The translations under genes and the position numbers were made by a program. From Roseibium porphyridii (GTDB taxonomy: Bacteria > Pseudomonadota > Alphaproteobacteria > Rhizobiales > Stappiaceae): a DNA stretch of 64,000 nucleotides. Where the stretch lies: NCBI RefSeq assembly GCF_026191725.2, contig NZ_CP120863.1:3018001-3082000 (forward strand), in the 5' to 3' direction. Below, one piece after another: positions 7,673 to 16,522 of this stretch. Positions within the stretch are counted from its first letter, which is position 1. Each line of letters opens with the position of its first letter. The notes below the pieces were generated by a model, which saw only the letters and a list, made by a program, of their open reading frames with translations, ran no database searches and was not told where the DNA came from.

Positions 7673-10564
7673 TCAGAAGAACGATCTTCCACGCTGCCAC
7701 CAGCCGACGCGCTTTGGTTTGTCTTCCTTTTCCTCCTGCGACGTTTCGCTTGTGACCACCGGCTCAGCGGGAGCTGAGGGTTTCACTTCTGCGTCCTCTT
7801 CAGGTGCATCAGCAGCAACAGGCTGCTCGGAGGTTGGTGTTTCCACCACGATTGTCTCTTCCGAGACGAGTGTTTCGGCCGCTTCGGCTGCAACAGCACC
7901 ATCGGCTTCCGGTGTGTCTTCTGTTACTTCGGCAACGCTTTCTTCAGTTGCCTCGACCACCGTATCGGTTTCAGCCACTTCTGCGGGCGTTGCATCGCTG
8001 TCATCGCTGCTTGCGACCTCAGCGACGTCCTCAGAGGCTTCTTCCGTCTCTGAGCCTTCCTGAGCGTCAAACCCGTCCTGCGCTTCGCCGTTCGCGATGT
8101 TTTGAGCTTCCGTGCTCTCATCTTCTTCGCCATCGGCGCGCACATCGTCGCCGTTGCGGCGACCTCTGCGTCCCCCGCGACGACCGCGACGGCGTTTGCG
8201 ACGTGGCTCATCATCACCGTCACCGTCTTCGGATCGTGCCTCCTGAGACGCATCATCGTCTTCAGTTTGCTCTTCACCTTCTCCCGAGGTCTGACGAACT
8301 TCGTTTTCGTCAGACTGCTGATCGGAACCGCCTCTGCGGCGCTTGCGCCGGCGTCTGCGACGACGGCCGTCGCCGTCTTCGTCCTGGGCCTGTTCTTCAA
8401 CGACCGGCTGTTCCGTCGTCTCGTCGATGATCTCGACGGTATCGGGCTGAACGATAGGTGCCGGCGCTGGAATTCGATCCCTGTCAACCGGTGCCCCACG
8501 CTCAAGCACGTAGAGTTGCCCATTGACCATGTCGTCAGCGTGCACCTCTATTTCGACCCCGAACCGGGTCTCCAAATCAAAGAGGTTGGAGCGTTTCTGG
8601 TTCAAAATATAGAGCGCGACCTGCGTGGTCGTGCGAATGATCAGGTTGTGTGACGCACCCTTGAGAAGGTTGTCCTCGATGGACCTTAGAACGTGAAGGG
8701 CAACCGATTCCACGGACCGGATCATGCCGGTACCCTGACAATGTGGGCAGGGCGTTGTCGAACTTTCCAAAACACCCGTCCGGATCCGTTGACGGGACAT
8801 TTCCAGCAGACCGAAATGCGAGATGCGCCCAACCTGGATGCGCGCCCGATCGTTCTTCAAACAATCTTTCAGCTTGCGTTCAACGGCACGGTTGTTCTTC
8901 GACTCCTCCATATCGATGAAGTCGATAACCACCAGACCGGCGAGATCCCTGAGCCTGAGCTGGCGAGTTACCTCTTCAGCGGCTTCCAGGTTGGTCTGGA
9001 GAGCCGTGTCTTCGATATTATGTTCGCGCGTGGATTTGCCTGAGTTCACATCGATGGATACCAGAGCTTCGGTCTGGTTGATGACGATGTACCCCCCCGA
9101 TTTCAGCGTGACCTGTGGTGAGAACATCGCGTCAAGTTGCGGTTCCACGCCGTAACGGATGAAAAGCGGTGAGGGGTCGCGATATGGCTGAACATTCTTT
9201 GCATGGCTCGGCATGAGCATGCGCATGAAATCCTTGGCTTCCCGGTAACCCTCGTCACCCGAGACAAGGACTTCGTTTATGTCCTTGTTGTATAGATCGC
9301 GAATTGAGCGTTTTACGAGACTGCCTTCCTCGTAGACGAGACTCGGCGCACTAGACTTCAGCGTCAGCTCTCGAACATTTTCCCAAAGCCGCATGAGATA
9401 TTCAAAGTCGCGCTTGATCTCAGCCTTGGTTCTGCTCGCGCCAGCCGTGCGCAAGATGACACCCATGCCTTCCGGCACATCGAGTTCAGACGCAATCTTT
9501 TTCAGGCGCTTGCGGTCGGTTGGCTGTGTGATCTTGCGAGAGATGCCGCCACCACGTGCCGTGTTGGGCATGAGAACCGAATAGCGGCCTGCCAAAGACA
9601 GGTAAGTGGTCAGGGCCGCGCCTTTGTTGCCGCGCTCCTCCTTGACGACCTGAACCAGTATGATCTGGCGGCGCTTGATGACTTCCTGGATCTTGTACTG
9701 TTTGCGTACCGGAACAGACCGCTCAGGGACCTCTTCCATGGCATCTTCAGCGCCAACGGATTCAACTGCGTCTTCTTCCGAATCGGCATCATCATCGTCG
9801 TCATTGCGGCGACGGCGACCACGGCGGCTTCTGGTGCGAGCGGGTCTTTTGTCTTCTTCTTCGTCCGTTTCCACTTCGTCGGAAACGTCTTCGTCGGTTT
9901 CCTCAGCGTCGTCCTCTGCAGTACCTGCCTCGGGAGCTTCACTTTCAGCTGCGTCGCCGTCAGTCACTTCCTGCGGTGCCTTGGCCGATATTTCCTCAGA
10001 AGCTGTTTCGCTTCCATCTGTTGCAGATGCTTCGTCCGAATTTTCTTCTTGTCCGGAGGCATCTGCCGTCAGTTCTTCGTCTCCCTCAGGAGACTGGTTC
10101 ACACTCTCTTCAACCGGTTCGCCGTCTTCCGCTGCGCTCAGCGGGCCTTCAGCAGCACCTTCGGCTTCGGCTTCCACCTTTTCACTGGCGACCGTCTCGC
10201 TCGCCTCGTTCTTGGCTGCGCGGGATTTACGCCGGCGTTTTGGCTTTTCTTCGTTTTCTGCGTCATCGCGCTGGCGCTCGGCAGCCTCGGCTGCAAGCAA
10301 CGCCTCACGGTCCGCAACGGGAATTTGGTAGTAGTCCGGGTGAATTTCACTGAAAGCGAGGAAACCATGACGGTTTCCGCCATATTCCACGAAGGCCGCC
10401 TGAAGCGAGGGTTCGACCCTTGTAACCTTTGCTAAGTAGATATTCCCGCGAAGCTGCTTTCTGTTTGCCGCTTCAAAGTCGAATTCTTCAACCCGATTGC
10501 CACGCACGACGACGACCCGGGTCTCTTCCGGGTGGCCCGCGTCGATCAGCATTTTGTTTGCCAT
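7673..10564 (-). CDS. rne: Ribonuclease E, with a large acidic insert in the S1 domain
   Basis: This 963-residue endonuclease is the scaffold of the RNA degradosome. It opens with MANKMLIDAGHPEE, the S1 domain (RGNIYLAKV...AFVEYG) and then an insert of about 200 very acidic, Glu/Ala-rich residues (about 95-285). The S1 and RNase H-like parts resume at YKIQEVIKRRQ. Catalytic aspartates lie in VSIDVNSGKSTRE and VVIDFIDMEE, and the zinc-link CPHCQGTG is present. The C-terminal ~300 residues are low-complexity, with alternating acidic runs and Arg-rich patches (RRRRRRKRRR), and end in WWQRGRSFF, a likely protein- and RNA-binding tail. A GGAGAAG ribosome site precedes the ATG. The split S1 is common in alphaproteobacteria. 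Confidence 0.96.
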   Translation of the reverse strand: MANKMLIDAGHPEETRVVVVRGNRVEEFDFEAANRKQLRGNIYLAKVTRVEPSLQAAFVEYGGNRHGFLAFSEIHPDYYQIPVADREALLAAEAAERQRDDAENEEKPKRRRKSRAAKNEASETVASEKVEAEAEGAAEGPLSAAEDGEPVEESVNQSPEGDEELTADASGQEENSDEASATDGSETASEEISAKAPQEVTDGDAAESEAPEAGTAEDDAEETDEDVSDEVETDEEEDKRPARTRSRRGRRRRNDDDDDADSEEDAVESVGAEDAMEEVPERSVPVRKQYKIQEVIKRRQIILVQVVKEERGNKGAALTTYLSLAGRYSVLMPNTARGGGISRKITQPTDRKRLKKIASELDVPEGMGVILRTAGASRTKAEIKRDFEYLMRLWENVRELTLKSSAPSLVYEEGSLVKRSIRDLYNKDINEVLVSGDEGYREAKDFMRMLMPSHAKNVQPYRDPSPLFIRYGVEPQLDAMFSPQVTLKSGGYIVINQTEALVSIDVNSGKSTREHNIEDTALQTNLEAAEEVTRQLRLRDLAGLVVIDFIDMEESKNNRAVERKLKDCLKNDRARIQVGRISHFGLLEMSRQRIRTGVLESSTTPCPHCQGTGMIRSVESVALHVLRSIEDNLLKGASHNLIIRTTTQVALYILNQKRSNLFDLETRFGVEIEVHADDMVNGQLYVLERGAPVDRDRIPAPAPIVQPDTVEIIDETTEQPVVEEQAQDEDGDGRRRRRRRKRRRGGSDQQSDENEVRQTSGEGEEQTEDDDASQEARSEDGDGDDEPRRKRRRGRRGGRRGRRNGDDVRADGEEDESTEAQNIANGEAQDGFDAQEGSETEEASEDVAEVASSDDSDATPAEVAETDTVVEATEESVAEVTEDTPEADGAVAAEAAETLVSEETIVVETPTSEQPVAADAPEEDAEVKPSAPAEPVVTSETSQEEKEDKPKRVGWWQRGRSFF

Positions 10565-11221
10565 TATGAAACTTCTCCACGGCAGCGCTCATGGGCGCGT
10601 GTGCAAAACGCGCATCGCCCGAAAGGAGGATGGCTGCCGTATTTGTTTTGATAAGATGAGAAAGGGCGTTTGCGCCCGGCGCGGTCGGGTCATCAACACA
10701 AGCGGCCGCAAATGCGGGGCCTTGCTGTATGTTGTTCTCCATGTGCATCGCGCGGGTCCTTCGGGGCAACGCAAGCCCTTTAGTTAAGTCGTTGTACCTT
10801 TTCCGGTTTACAGCTTGGCGTGAACGCTCTGTCTGCACCGGTTCCGGACTGTGTTCGTCTAGAAGAGCCGCCGCGGCCTCGCCGGAAAATCTGCCATTGG
10901 TTATGGGCATCACATTGCGAGGCGGGGCGGTTTCAAAGATGTGCCAATACCTTATCCGCAAACTGCCAAGTGGAACTTTTGACTGGTAGAACGGCCTCTG
11001 TTCTGCCATTTCCATGTCCTGGCGGGTGATGACGTTGTGGATAGATACCCTTGTTCGTCACCAGGGAAGGTATCGGTCTTGAACCGAAATCCGTAAGGTA
11101 CTTTTACGATCCGCTGCTTCGCTTTGCAAGCAATGTGAAATGCATAAGGCATTTTCCTTGAGCTTCGGATCGCGTATGACAGGGCTGGCTGGGGCCCGTG
11201 TGCAGGCAAATTGCAAGCAAA
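10565..11221. other. Divergent intergenic region: rne leader and promoters for rne and the amidase
   Basis: These 657 bases hold no convincing gene. A stem-loop lies at 10593-10620: GGGCG pairs with CGCCC and TGTGC with GCGCA (one wobble). This is 30-55 bases before the rne start, so it would be in the rne 5' leader. RNase E commonly autoregulates through its leader, which makes an untranslated regulatory region plausible. A further inverted repeat GATACC/GGTATC lies at 11044-11049 and 11069-11074. I could not assign -35 and -10 boxes with confidence. Confidence 0.5.
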
Positions 11222-12529
11222 ATGGCCGGAATAATTGAAGTGAAACACTGGACAAAACCACTGGTTGGCATCATGCCGAACGCCATGTGTCAGCTGCTGA
11301 CGCTCGCTGGCTTTGTTTTCTGTCTTTTGCTGTTTGGTTTCAGTGCGCTATTGATGCCAGCACACGCGGAAGCCGAAAAACCAACTGTTTTGGGCGCCAG
11401 AGTGGCAGGCGATGACGCTAGAACGCGAATCGTTCTGGACATGGACCAGCAGGTGACGCCGACAATTTCCGGTTTGCGCAATCCTTATCGACTGATCATC
11501 GATCTCCCTGAGGTTGTCTTCAAGGTACCCGAGGATGCCGGAGAGAGTGGTCGAGGTCTCGTATCCGATTGGCGATTCGGCTTGTTCGCTGTCGGCAAAT
11601 CCCGGATTGTGTTGGACCTGACCGGCCCGGTGAGTGTGGACAAGACCTTCTTCTTACCCGCAATTGACGACCAACCGGCACGACTTGTCGTGGATCTGGT
11701 TAGCGCGTCAGCCGAAGATTTCTCGACATTCGTAGAAGCTTCTCGCCCAAACCGGTCCACGGCCGACAAGAAAACAGATACCAAGACCGACCGATTGGCG
11801 GCCGCAAAGGACAGCGACAAACCTCTCATTGTTCTGGACCCGGGCCACGGTGGCATCGACACCGGTGCCACGGGCGTTGCCGGTACGCTGGAGAAGGCCA
11901 TCGTTTTGGATTTCGCCAAACTTCTTAAGGCAAAACTGGATGAGAGCGGTCTTTACACTGTGCACATGACGCGCGAGGAAGATACGTTTATTCCGCTGGC
12001 AAAGAGGGTTCAGATCGGACACGACCTCGAAGCGGACCTGTTCATTTCCATTCACGCTGATTCGGTCAGGAGAGGCCGGAAATACGCGCGGGGAGCGACG
12101 GTTTACACACTTTCTGACAAGGCATCTGACCAACTTGCAGAGGATCTGGCAGAAATTGAAAACATGTCCGACGTGATCGCGGGGGTGGAATTGCAGGAGG
12201 AGCCGACCGAGGTGACCGATATCCTGCTGGATCTGGCTCGGCGCGAGACCAGGTCTTTTTCGGTCTATTTCGCCAGAACGCTTGTGAGCGAGCTCAAAAG
12301 CGCTGTTCGATTGATCAACAACCCGCACAGATCTGCGGGTTTTCGGGTGTTGAAAGCGCATGATGTGCCGTCAGTTCTGGTGGAGCTGGGCTATCTCTCG
12401 AACGAACATGACGAAAAGCTCCTGATTTCCGAAGAGTGGCGTGAGCGCATGGCCGGCGCAATGAGCGAGGCAATTCACGGTTTTTTCCGGCCGAGATTGG
12501 CCCGGCAACACGTGACGCCATCTCAGTAA
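11222..12529 (+). CDS. amiC: Periplasmic N-acetylmuramoyl-L-alanine amidase (AMIN + Amidase_3)
   Basis: This ~435-residue zinc amidase cuts the bond between MurNAc and L-Ala in peptidoglycan, typically during cell separation. A hydrophobic signal segment (LLTLAGFVFCLLLFGFSALL, cleaved near PAHA) is followed by an AMIN domain (about residues 45-145) that targets septal murein. A Lys/Asp-rich linker then leads to the Amidase_3 domain, with zinc ligands in LDPGHGG, the Glu of TLEKAI, the His of ISIHADS and the catalytic Glu of VLVELGYLSN. The start is uncertain: 11222 (ATG), 11273 (ATG, shorter signal peptide) and a GTG at 11198 are all in frame, and none has a strong ribosome site. It lies upstream of the PBP1A gene, as in many relatives. 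Confidence 0.9.
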   Translation: MAGIIEVKHWTKPLVGIMPNAMCQLLTLAGFVFCLLLFGFSALLMPAHAEAEKPTVLGARVAGDDARTRIVLDMDQQVTPTISGLRNPYRLIIDLPEVVFKVPEDAGESGRGLVSDWRFGLFAVGKSRIVLDLTGPVSVDKTFFLPAIDDQPARLVVDLVSASAEDFSTFVEASRPNRSTADKKTDTKTDRLAAAKDSDKPLIVLDPGHGGIDTGATGVAGTLEKAIVLDFAKLLKAKLDESGLYTVHMTREEDTFIPLAKRVQIGHDLEADLFISIHADSVRRGRKYARGATVYTLSDKASDQLAEDLAEIENMSDVIAGVELQEEPTEVTDILLDLARRETRSFSVYFARTLVSELKSAVRLINNPHRSAGFRVLKAHDVPSVLVELGYLSNEHDEKLLISEEWRERMAGAMSEAIHGFFRPRLARQHVTPSQ

Positions 12530-12708
12530 AAGGCCTGAATTGTCTCGAAAATTGAAGGTCTTGTCAGGCGATTGCCTCAGCATCGCCATATTGGTGCACG
12601 AGGAAGGCTGACAAGTGTTTGTGACAATCGGCGCCAAAGGGTGCTGTATTAATGTTTCCGTGTTAAAAAGCCTGACGCGTTAATGACGGGGAAAGACGAG
12701 CCCGCAGT

Positions 12709-15189
12709 ATGAAATTTTTGGTGAAGTTTTTTGGCTATCTTTTCGGGATCGGCGCAGTATTTGCGCTGTTGATAGCGGCAGGTGTCTGGATGTACCTGGA
12801 GACACTCTCGGAAGATCTGCCCGACTATACGGCGTTGCAGAACTACGAGCCGCCGGTGATGACTCGCGTTCACGCAGCGGACGGTAGTCTCATGGCTGAA
12901 TACGCCACGCAGCGCCGCATGTTCTTGCCGATCCAGGCCATTCCAGACCGTGTGAAACAGGCTTTTATCGCCGCGGAAGACAAGAATTTCTATTCTCACA
13001 TCGGTGTTGACCCTGAGGGCATAGCCCGTGCCGGTGTGCGCTTCGTTCAAAACTACGGTTCTGGGCGGCGCCCGGAAGGGGCCTCCACCATCACGCAGCA
13101 GGTCGCGAAGAACTTTCTGTTGTCAGACCTGGTCAGCGAAGAACGCCGCCGCCGCTCAGCTGCCTACGAGCGCAAAGTCAAGGAAGCAATCCTTTCGCTG
13201 CGCATCGAACAGGCCTTTACCAAGGACGAGATTCTCGAGCTCTATCTCAACGAAATCTATTTCGGGTTCGGAGCCTATGGCGTAGCTGCCGCTTCATTGA
13301 TCTATTTCGACAAATCCGTGCACGAGCTCAATTTGGAAGAGATCGCCTATATGGCCGCGCTTCCGAAGGGGCCCAGCAACTATCATCCGTATCGCAAAAC
13401 CGAAGCGGCCATCGCCCGTCGTAATTATGTGCTCGATCGTATGATGGCTGATGGCTATATTTCGACAGCGGAAGGCGAAGAGGCGAAGAAGAAATCGATC
13501 GTCGTCAAGCCTCGCGAACGCGGGTCTTTCCTGTTTGCCGCCGAGTATTTCACCGAAGAAGTCCGGCGTGAAGTCGCTGAAATTTTCGGGGACAAGCGTC
13601 TTTATGAAGGCGGGCTTTCGGTCAGATCCACTCTGGATCCCGAACTTCAGAAAATGGCGCGCAAATCCCTCATGGATGGCCTGATCGACTTTGACCGCAA
13701 ACGCGGCAGTTGGGGTGGCCCGGTCGACAAGATTGACCTTGGCGCTGATTGGGGCGTCGACCTGGCCAAAGTGGAACCCTTGAGCGACATCCCGGAATGG
13801 CAGCTGGCTGTCGTATTGGAGGCCGGCGGCGACGAAGCGCGTGTCGGCGTTCAGCCGAAACGGTTGGTAAGCGGCAGTCTTGATGAAGAACGCCAAATCG
13901 GACAGCTTTTCCTTGATACAATGAAATGGGCACGGGTCTCCGGTCGTGCGCCGTCCGCTGTTTCGGATGTGCTGACACCTGGAGATGTCGTCTACGTGCA
14001 GGAAAGCCCGGTTGCGCCGGGAACCTTTGAACTTCGTCAGATCCCCAAGGTCTCCGGCGCGCTTGTGGCCATGGACCCGTATACGGGCCGTGTTCTCGCG
14101 ATGGTTGGCGGGTTCAGTTTCGCACAAAGTGAATTTAACAGGGCGACACAGGCCTACCGCCAGCCTGGATCCTCGTTCAAGCCGTTCCTTTACGCTGCTG
14201 CGCTCGACAATGGCTACACGCCGTCGTCCGTGATCATGGACGCGCCTCTGGAAATCAGTCAGGGACCGGGGCTCGGCACATGGCGGCCTCAAAACTATGG
14301 CGGAAAATTCTACGGCCCATCTACATTGCGTACGGGTATTGAACTGTCCAGAAACGTCATGACCGTGCGTTTGGCGCAAGATATGGGTATGCCCCTCGTT
14401 GCTGAATACGCCAAGCGTTTCGGCATCTATGACAACATGCTTCCCGTTCTGTCGATGTCACTTGGCGCAGGTGAAACCACCGTGCTGCGTCTGACCACTG
14501 CCTACGCAACGATTGCAAATGGTGGCCGGAAAGTTCGTCCAACCCTGATCGACCGGATTCAGGACCGATACGGTCGTACCATCTATAAACATGACAGCCG
14601 GATCTGTGATGGCTGTACCCAGGACAACTGGGAAGGGCAGGGAGAGCCGTCTCTTATAGACAATCGTGAGCAGGTTCTGGACCCGATGACGGCCTTCCAG
14701 ATAACGTCCATGATGGAAGGCGTCGTTCAGCGGGGTACAGCAACCTCCGTACGTGCTGTCGGTCGCCCTGTTGCCGGAAAAACGGGCACAACAAACGACG
14801 AAAAAGATGCCTGGTTCATGGGCTTCACGCCTGATCTTGCAGTCGGCGTCTTTGTAGGCTTTGACAATCCGAAACCGATGGGCCGTGGCGCGACCGGTGG
14901 TCAGGTTTCTGCGCCGATCTTCACCGACTTCGTCAAAAAGGCGCTTGCCGACAAACCGCCAGTGGAATTCAGAGTGCCCAAGGGACTGCAGTTGATTGCT
15001 ATCAATCGCAGGACCGGATTGAGCGCAGCTGCAGGCACACCTGGAGCGATTCTGGAAGCCTTCAAACCGGGCATGGCGCCAAACGACAGCTTCTCCGTGA
15101 TCGATTTCCAGGACTCCATGGGGGTCCCGGCCAATGTTTCACAAGAGGCGCTCGACGCGGTTGCAGGCGGCACAGGCGGCCTCTACTAA
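12709..15189 (+). CDS. mrcA: Penicillin-binding protein 1A, bifunctional transglycosylase/transpeptidase
   Basis: This 826-residue inner-membrane enzyme polymerises and crosslinks peptidoglycan. One N-terminal membrane segment (about residues 5-30) is followed by a GT51 domain with the catalytic Glu in AFIAAEDKNFYSH and the GASTITQQVAKN motif. An OB-like insert comes next, then the transpeptidase domain with SxxK (PGSSFKPF), SRN (LSRNVMT) and KTGT (AGKTGTTND). All catalytic motifs are intact, so both activities are expected. The length is typical for alphaproteobacterial PBP1A. It follows the amidase gene by 179 bases and precedes prfB by 154 bases that contain several hairpins. Confidence 0.96.
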   Translation: MKFLVKFFGYLFGIGAVFALLIAAGVWMYLETLSEDLPDYTALQNYEPPVMTRVHAADGSLMAEYATQRRMFLPIQAIPDRVKQAFIAAEDKNFYSHIGVDPEGIARAGVRFVQNYGSGRRPEGASTITQQVAKNFLLSDLVSEERRRRSAAYERKVKEAILSLRIEQAFTKDEILELYLNEIYFGFGAYGVAAASLIYFDKSVHELNLEEIAYMAALPKGPSNYHPYRKTEAAIARRNYVLDRMMADGYISTAEGEEAKKKSIVVKPRERGSFLFAAEYFTEEVRREVAEIFGDKRLYEGGLSVRSTLDPELQKMARKSLMDGLIDFDRKRGSWGGPVDKIDLGADWGVDLAKVEPLSDIPEWQLAVVLEAGGDEARVGVQPKRLVSGSLDEERQIGQLFLDTMKWARVSGRAPSAVSDVLTPGDVVYVQESPVAPGTFELRQIPKVSGALVAMDPYTGRVLAMVGGFSFAQSEFNRATQAYRQPGSSFKPFLYAAALDNGYTPSSVIMDAPLEISQGPGLGTWRPQNYGGKFYGPSTLRTGIELSRNVMTVRLAQDMGMPLVAEYAKRFGIYDNMLPVLSMSLGAGETTVLRLTTAYATIANGGRKVRPTLIDRIQDRYGRTIYKHDSRICDGCTQDNWEGQGEPSLIDNREQVLDPMTAFQITSMMEGVVQRGTATSVRAVGRPVAGKTGTTNDEKDAWFMGFTPDLAVGVFVGFDNPKPMGRGATGGQVSAPIFTDFVKKALADKPPVEFRVPKGLQLIAINRRTGLSAAAGTPGAILEAFKPGMAPNDSFSVIDFQDSMGVPANVSQEALDAVAGGTGGLY

Positions 15190-15343
15190 CCGACCAAAGC
15201 TCCTTTGGTCGCGATGGGACAATGGAGACCAGTCAGCCCGGTTTACAGCAGCTGGTCTCACAGGTAATGTCCCGCTCCAATTCCCGGCCCGTGTCTCCTC
15301 GTCGAGACCGGGCCGCTTCACATAAATTGACGCGAGGTACCCG
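15190..15343 (+). promoter_or_regulatory. Hairpin-rich leader between mrcA and prfB
   Basis: Three inverted repeats stand in a row. GACCAAAG/CTTTGGTC is at 15192-15199 and 15203-15210. GAGACCAG/CTGGTCTC is at 15225-15232 and 15252-15259. GGCCCG-t-GTCTC (15286-15297) pairs with GAGACCGGGCC (15304-15314). The arms of the last two share GAGACC/GGTCTC, so they can also pair with each other in another way. None has a T-run, so they are not plain terminators. The prfB ribosome site (CGAGG, 15333-15337) comes right after the last stem. Confidence 0.5.
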
Positions 15344-16475
15344 ATGCGCGCCGAAATGGAAGCGATCGTCGATGAAATCAAGCAGGCCATAAGCCTGCTG
15401 AGGAGGCATCTTTGACTGGGACAATGCACTTGTCCGCCTGGAGGAACTGAACGCTCTTTCCGAAGATCCAGAGCTGTGGAACGAACCGAGCCGGGCTCAG
15501 AAGCTCATGCGGGAACGGCAGCAACTCGACGACGGCATCAACGGTGTCAAGGGACTAGAGCAGGACTTGGCCGACAATGTCGAGTTCATCGAACTCGGCG
15601 AGATGGAAGACGACAAGTCTGTTGTTGAAGATGCCGAAGAGGCACTTCGTGGCCTGAAAGACAAGGTCAACGAGCTGCAGCTGCAATCATTGCTGTCCGG
15701 TGAAGCCGATGCCAACGATACCTATCTGGAGATCAATTCCGGGGCAGGTGGCACGGAAAGCCAGGACTGGGCGTCCATGTTGCTCAGGATGTACAGACGT
15801 TGGGCTGAAAAACACGGTTTCAAGGTAGAAATACTTGAATACCACGATGGTGAAGAGGCCGGCATCAAATCCGCGACACTCCTCATCAAGGGAGAGAATG
15901 CCTACGGTTGGATGAAGACGGAATCTGGTGTTCACCGGCTGGTTCGAATCTCGCCCTATGACAGCAACGCGCGTCGGCACACAAGCTTTTCGAGCGCCTG
16001 GGTCTATCCGGTGATCGATGATTCCATCGAAATTGACGTTAACGAAAGCGATTGCCGTATCGACACTTACCGGGCTTCCGGCGCGGGCGGACAGCATGTC
16101 AACACAACGGATTCAGCCGTGCGCATAACGCACCAGCCGACCGGAATTGTCGTTCAATGCCAGTCAGAGCGTTCTCAGCACAAGAACCGGGCAACGGCTT
16201 GGGGCATGCTTAAGGCACGTCTCTATGAGGCAGAGCTGAAAAAACGCGAGGAAGCTGCCAGCGCTGAAGCTGCGTCCAAGACCGACATTGGTTGGGGTCA
16301 CCAGATCAGATCCTACGTGCTTCAACCCTATCAGCTTGTGAAGGATCTTCGCACCGGTGTTGAAAGCACTTCACCGGGTGATGTCCTGGATGGAGACCTT
16401 GACCGCTTTATGGAAGCGGCGTTGGCGCAGCGGGTCTTCGGAGGAGAACCGGTTGAGGTCGAGGACGTCGAATAG
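15344..16475 (+). CDS. prfB: Peptide chain release factor 2, made by programmed +1 frameshift
   Basis: RF2 ends translation at UGA and UAA codons. Translation starts at the ATG at 15344 ([14 protein letters not shown]...), meets an in-frame UGA at 15413-15415 after 23 codons, and resumes in the +1 frame at GAC 15414 for 353 more residues, giving a 376-residue product of normal size. The stall signal is canonical: an internal Shine-Dalgarno-like AGGAGG (15401-15406), 3 bases, then CTT TGA C. The GGQ catalytic motif is present ([10 protein letters not shown]). The codon-recognition tripeptide is SPY ([11 protein letters not shown]) where E. coli has SPF. The gene is intact and autoregulated by RF2 level; it is not a pseudogene. 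Confidence 0.96.
15401..15416 (+). promoter_or_regulatory. prfB programmed frameshift site
   Basis: AGGAGG, a 3-base spacer (CAT), CTT and then the stop TGA followed by C reproduce the E. coli arrangement AGGGGG-TAT-CTT-TGA-C with the same spacing. When RF2 is scarce, the ribosome pauses at UGA and slips +1 from CUU to UUU, making full-length RF2. Confidence 0.95.
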
Positions 16476-16497
16476 TCCCGAAAACTATTGAAACAGT

Positions 16498-16520
16498 CGG
16501 GGCCCCAGTGGCCCCGTTTT
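16498..16520 (+). terminator. Rho-independent terminator of prfB
   Basis: CGGGGCC (16498-16504) and GGCCCCG (16510-16516) form a perfect 7-bp stem around a 5-base loop, followed by TTTT. It ends 3 bases before the stop of the convergent M23 peptidase gene. Confidence 0.88.
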
Positions 16521-16522
16521 GC

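Noticed and set aside
7719..8063. Ser/Ala repetitive plus-strand frame
   Set aside because: Antisense of the acidic low-complexity tail of RNase E; not a repeat array or gene.
10488..11015. 175-residue minus-strand frame overlapping the rne start
   Set aside because: It overlaps the rne leader and start in another frame and resembles no protein family.
15344..15415. Short frame ending at TGA upstream of a late RF2 start, looking like a broken gene
   Set aside because: It is the zero frame of the programmed prfB frameshift, with complete stall signals, so not a pseudogene.
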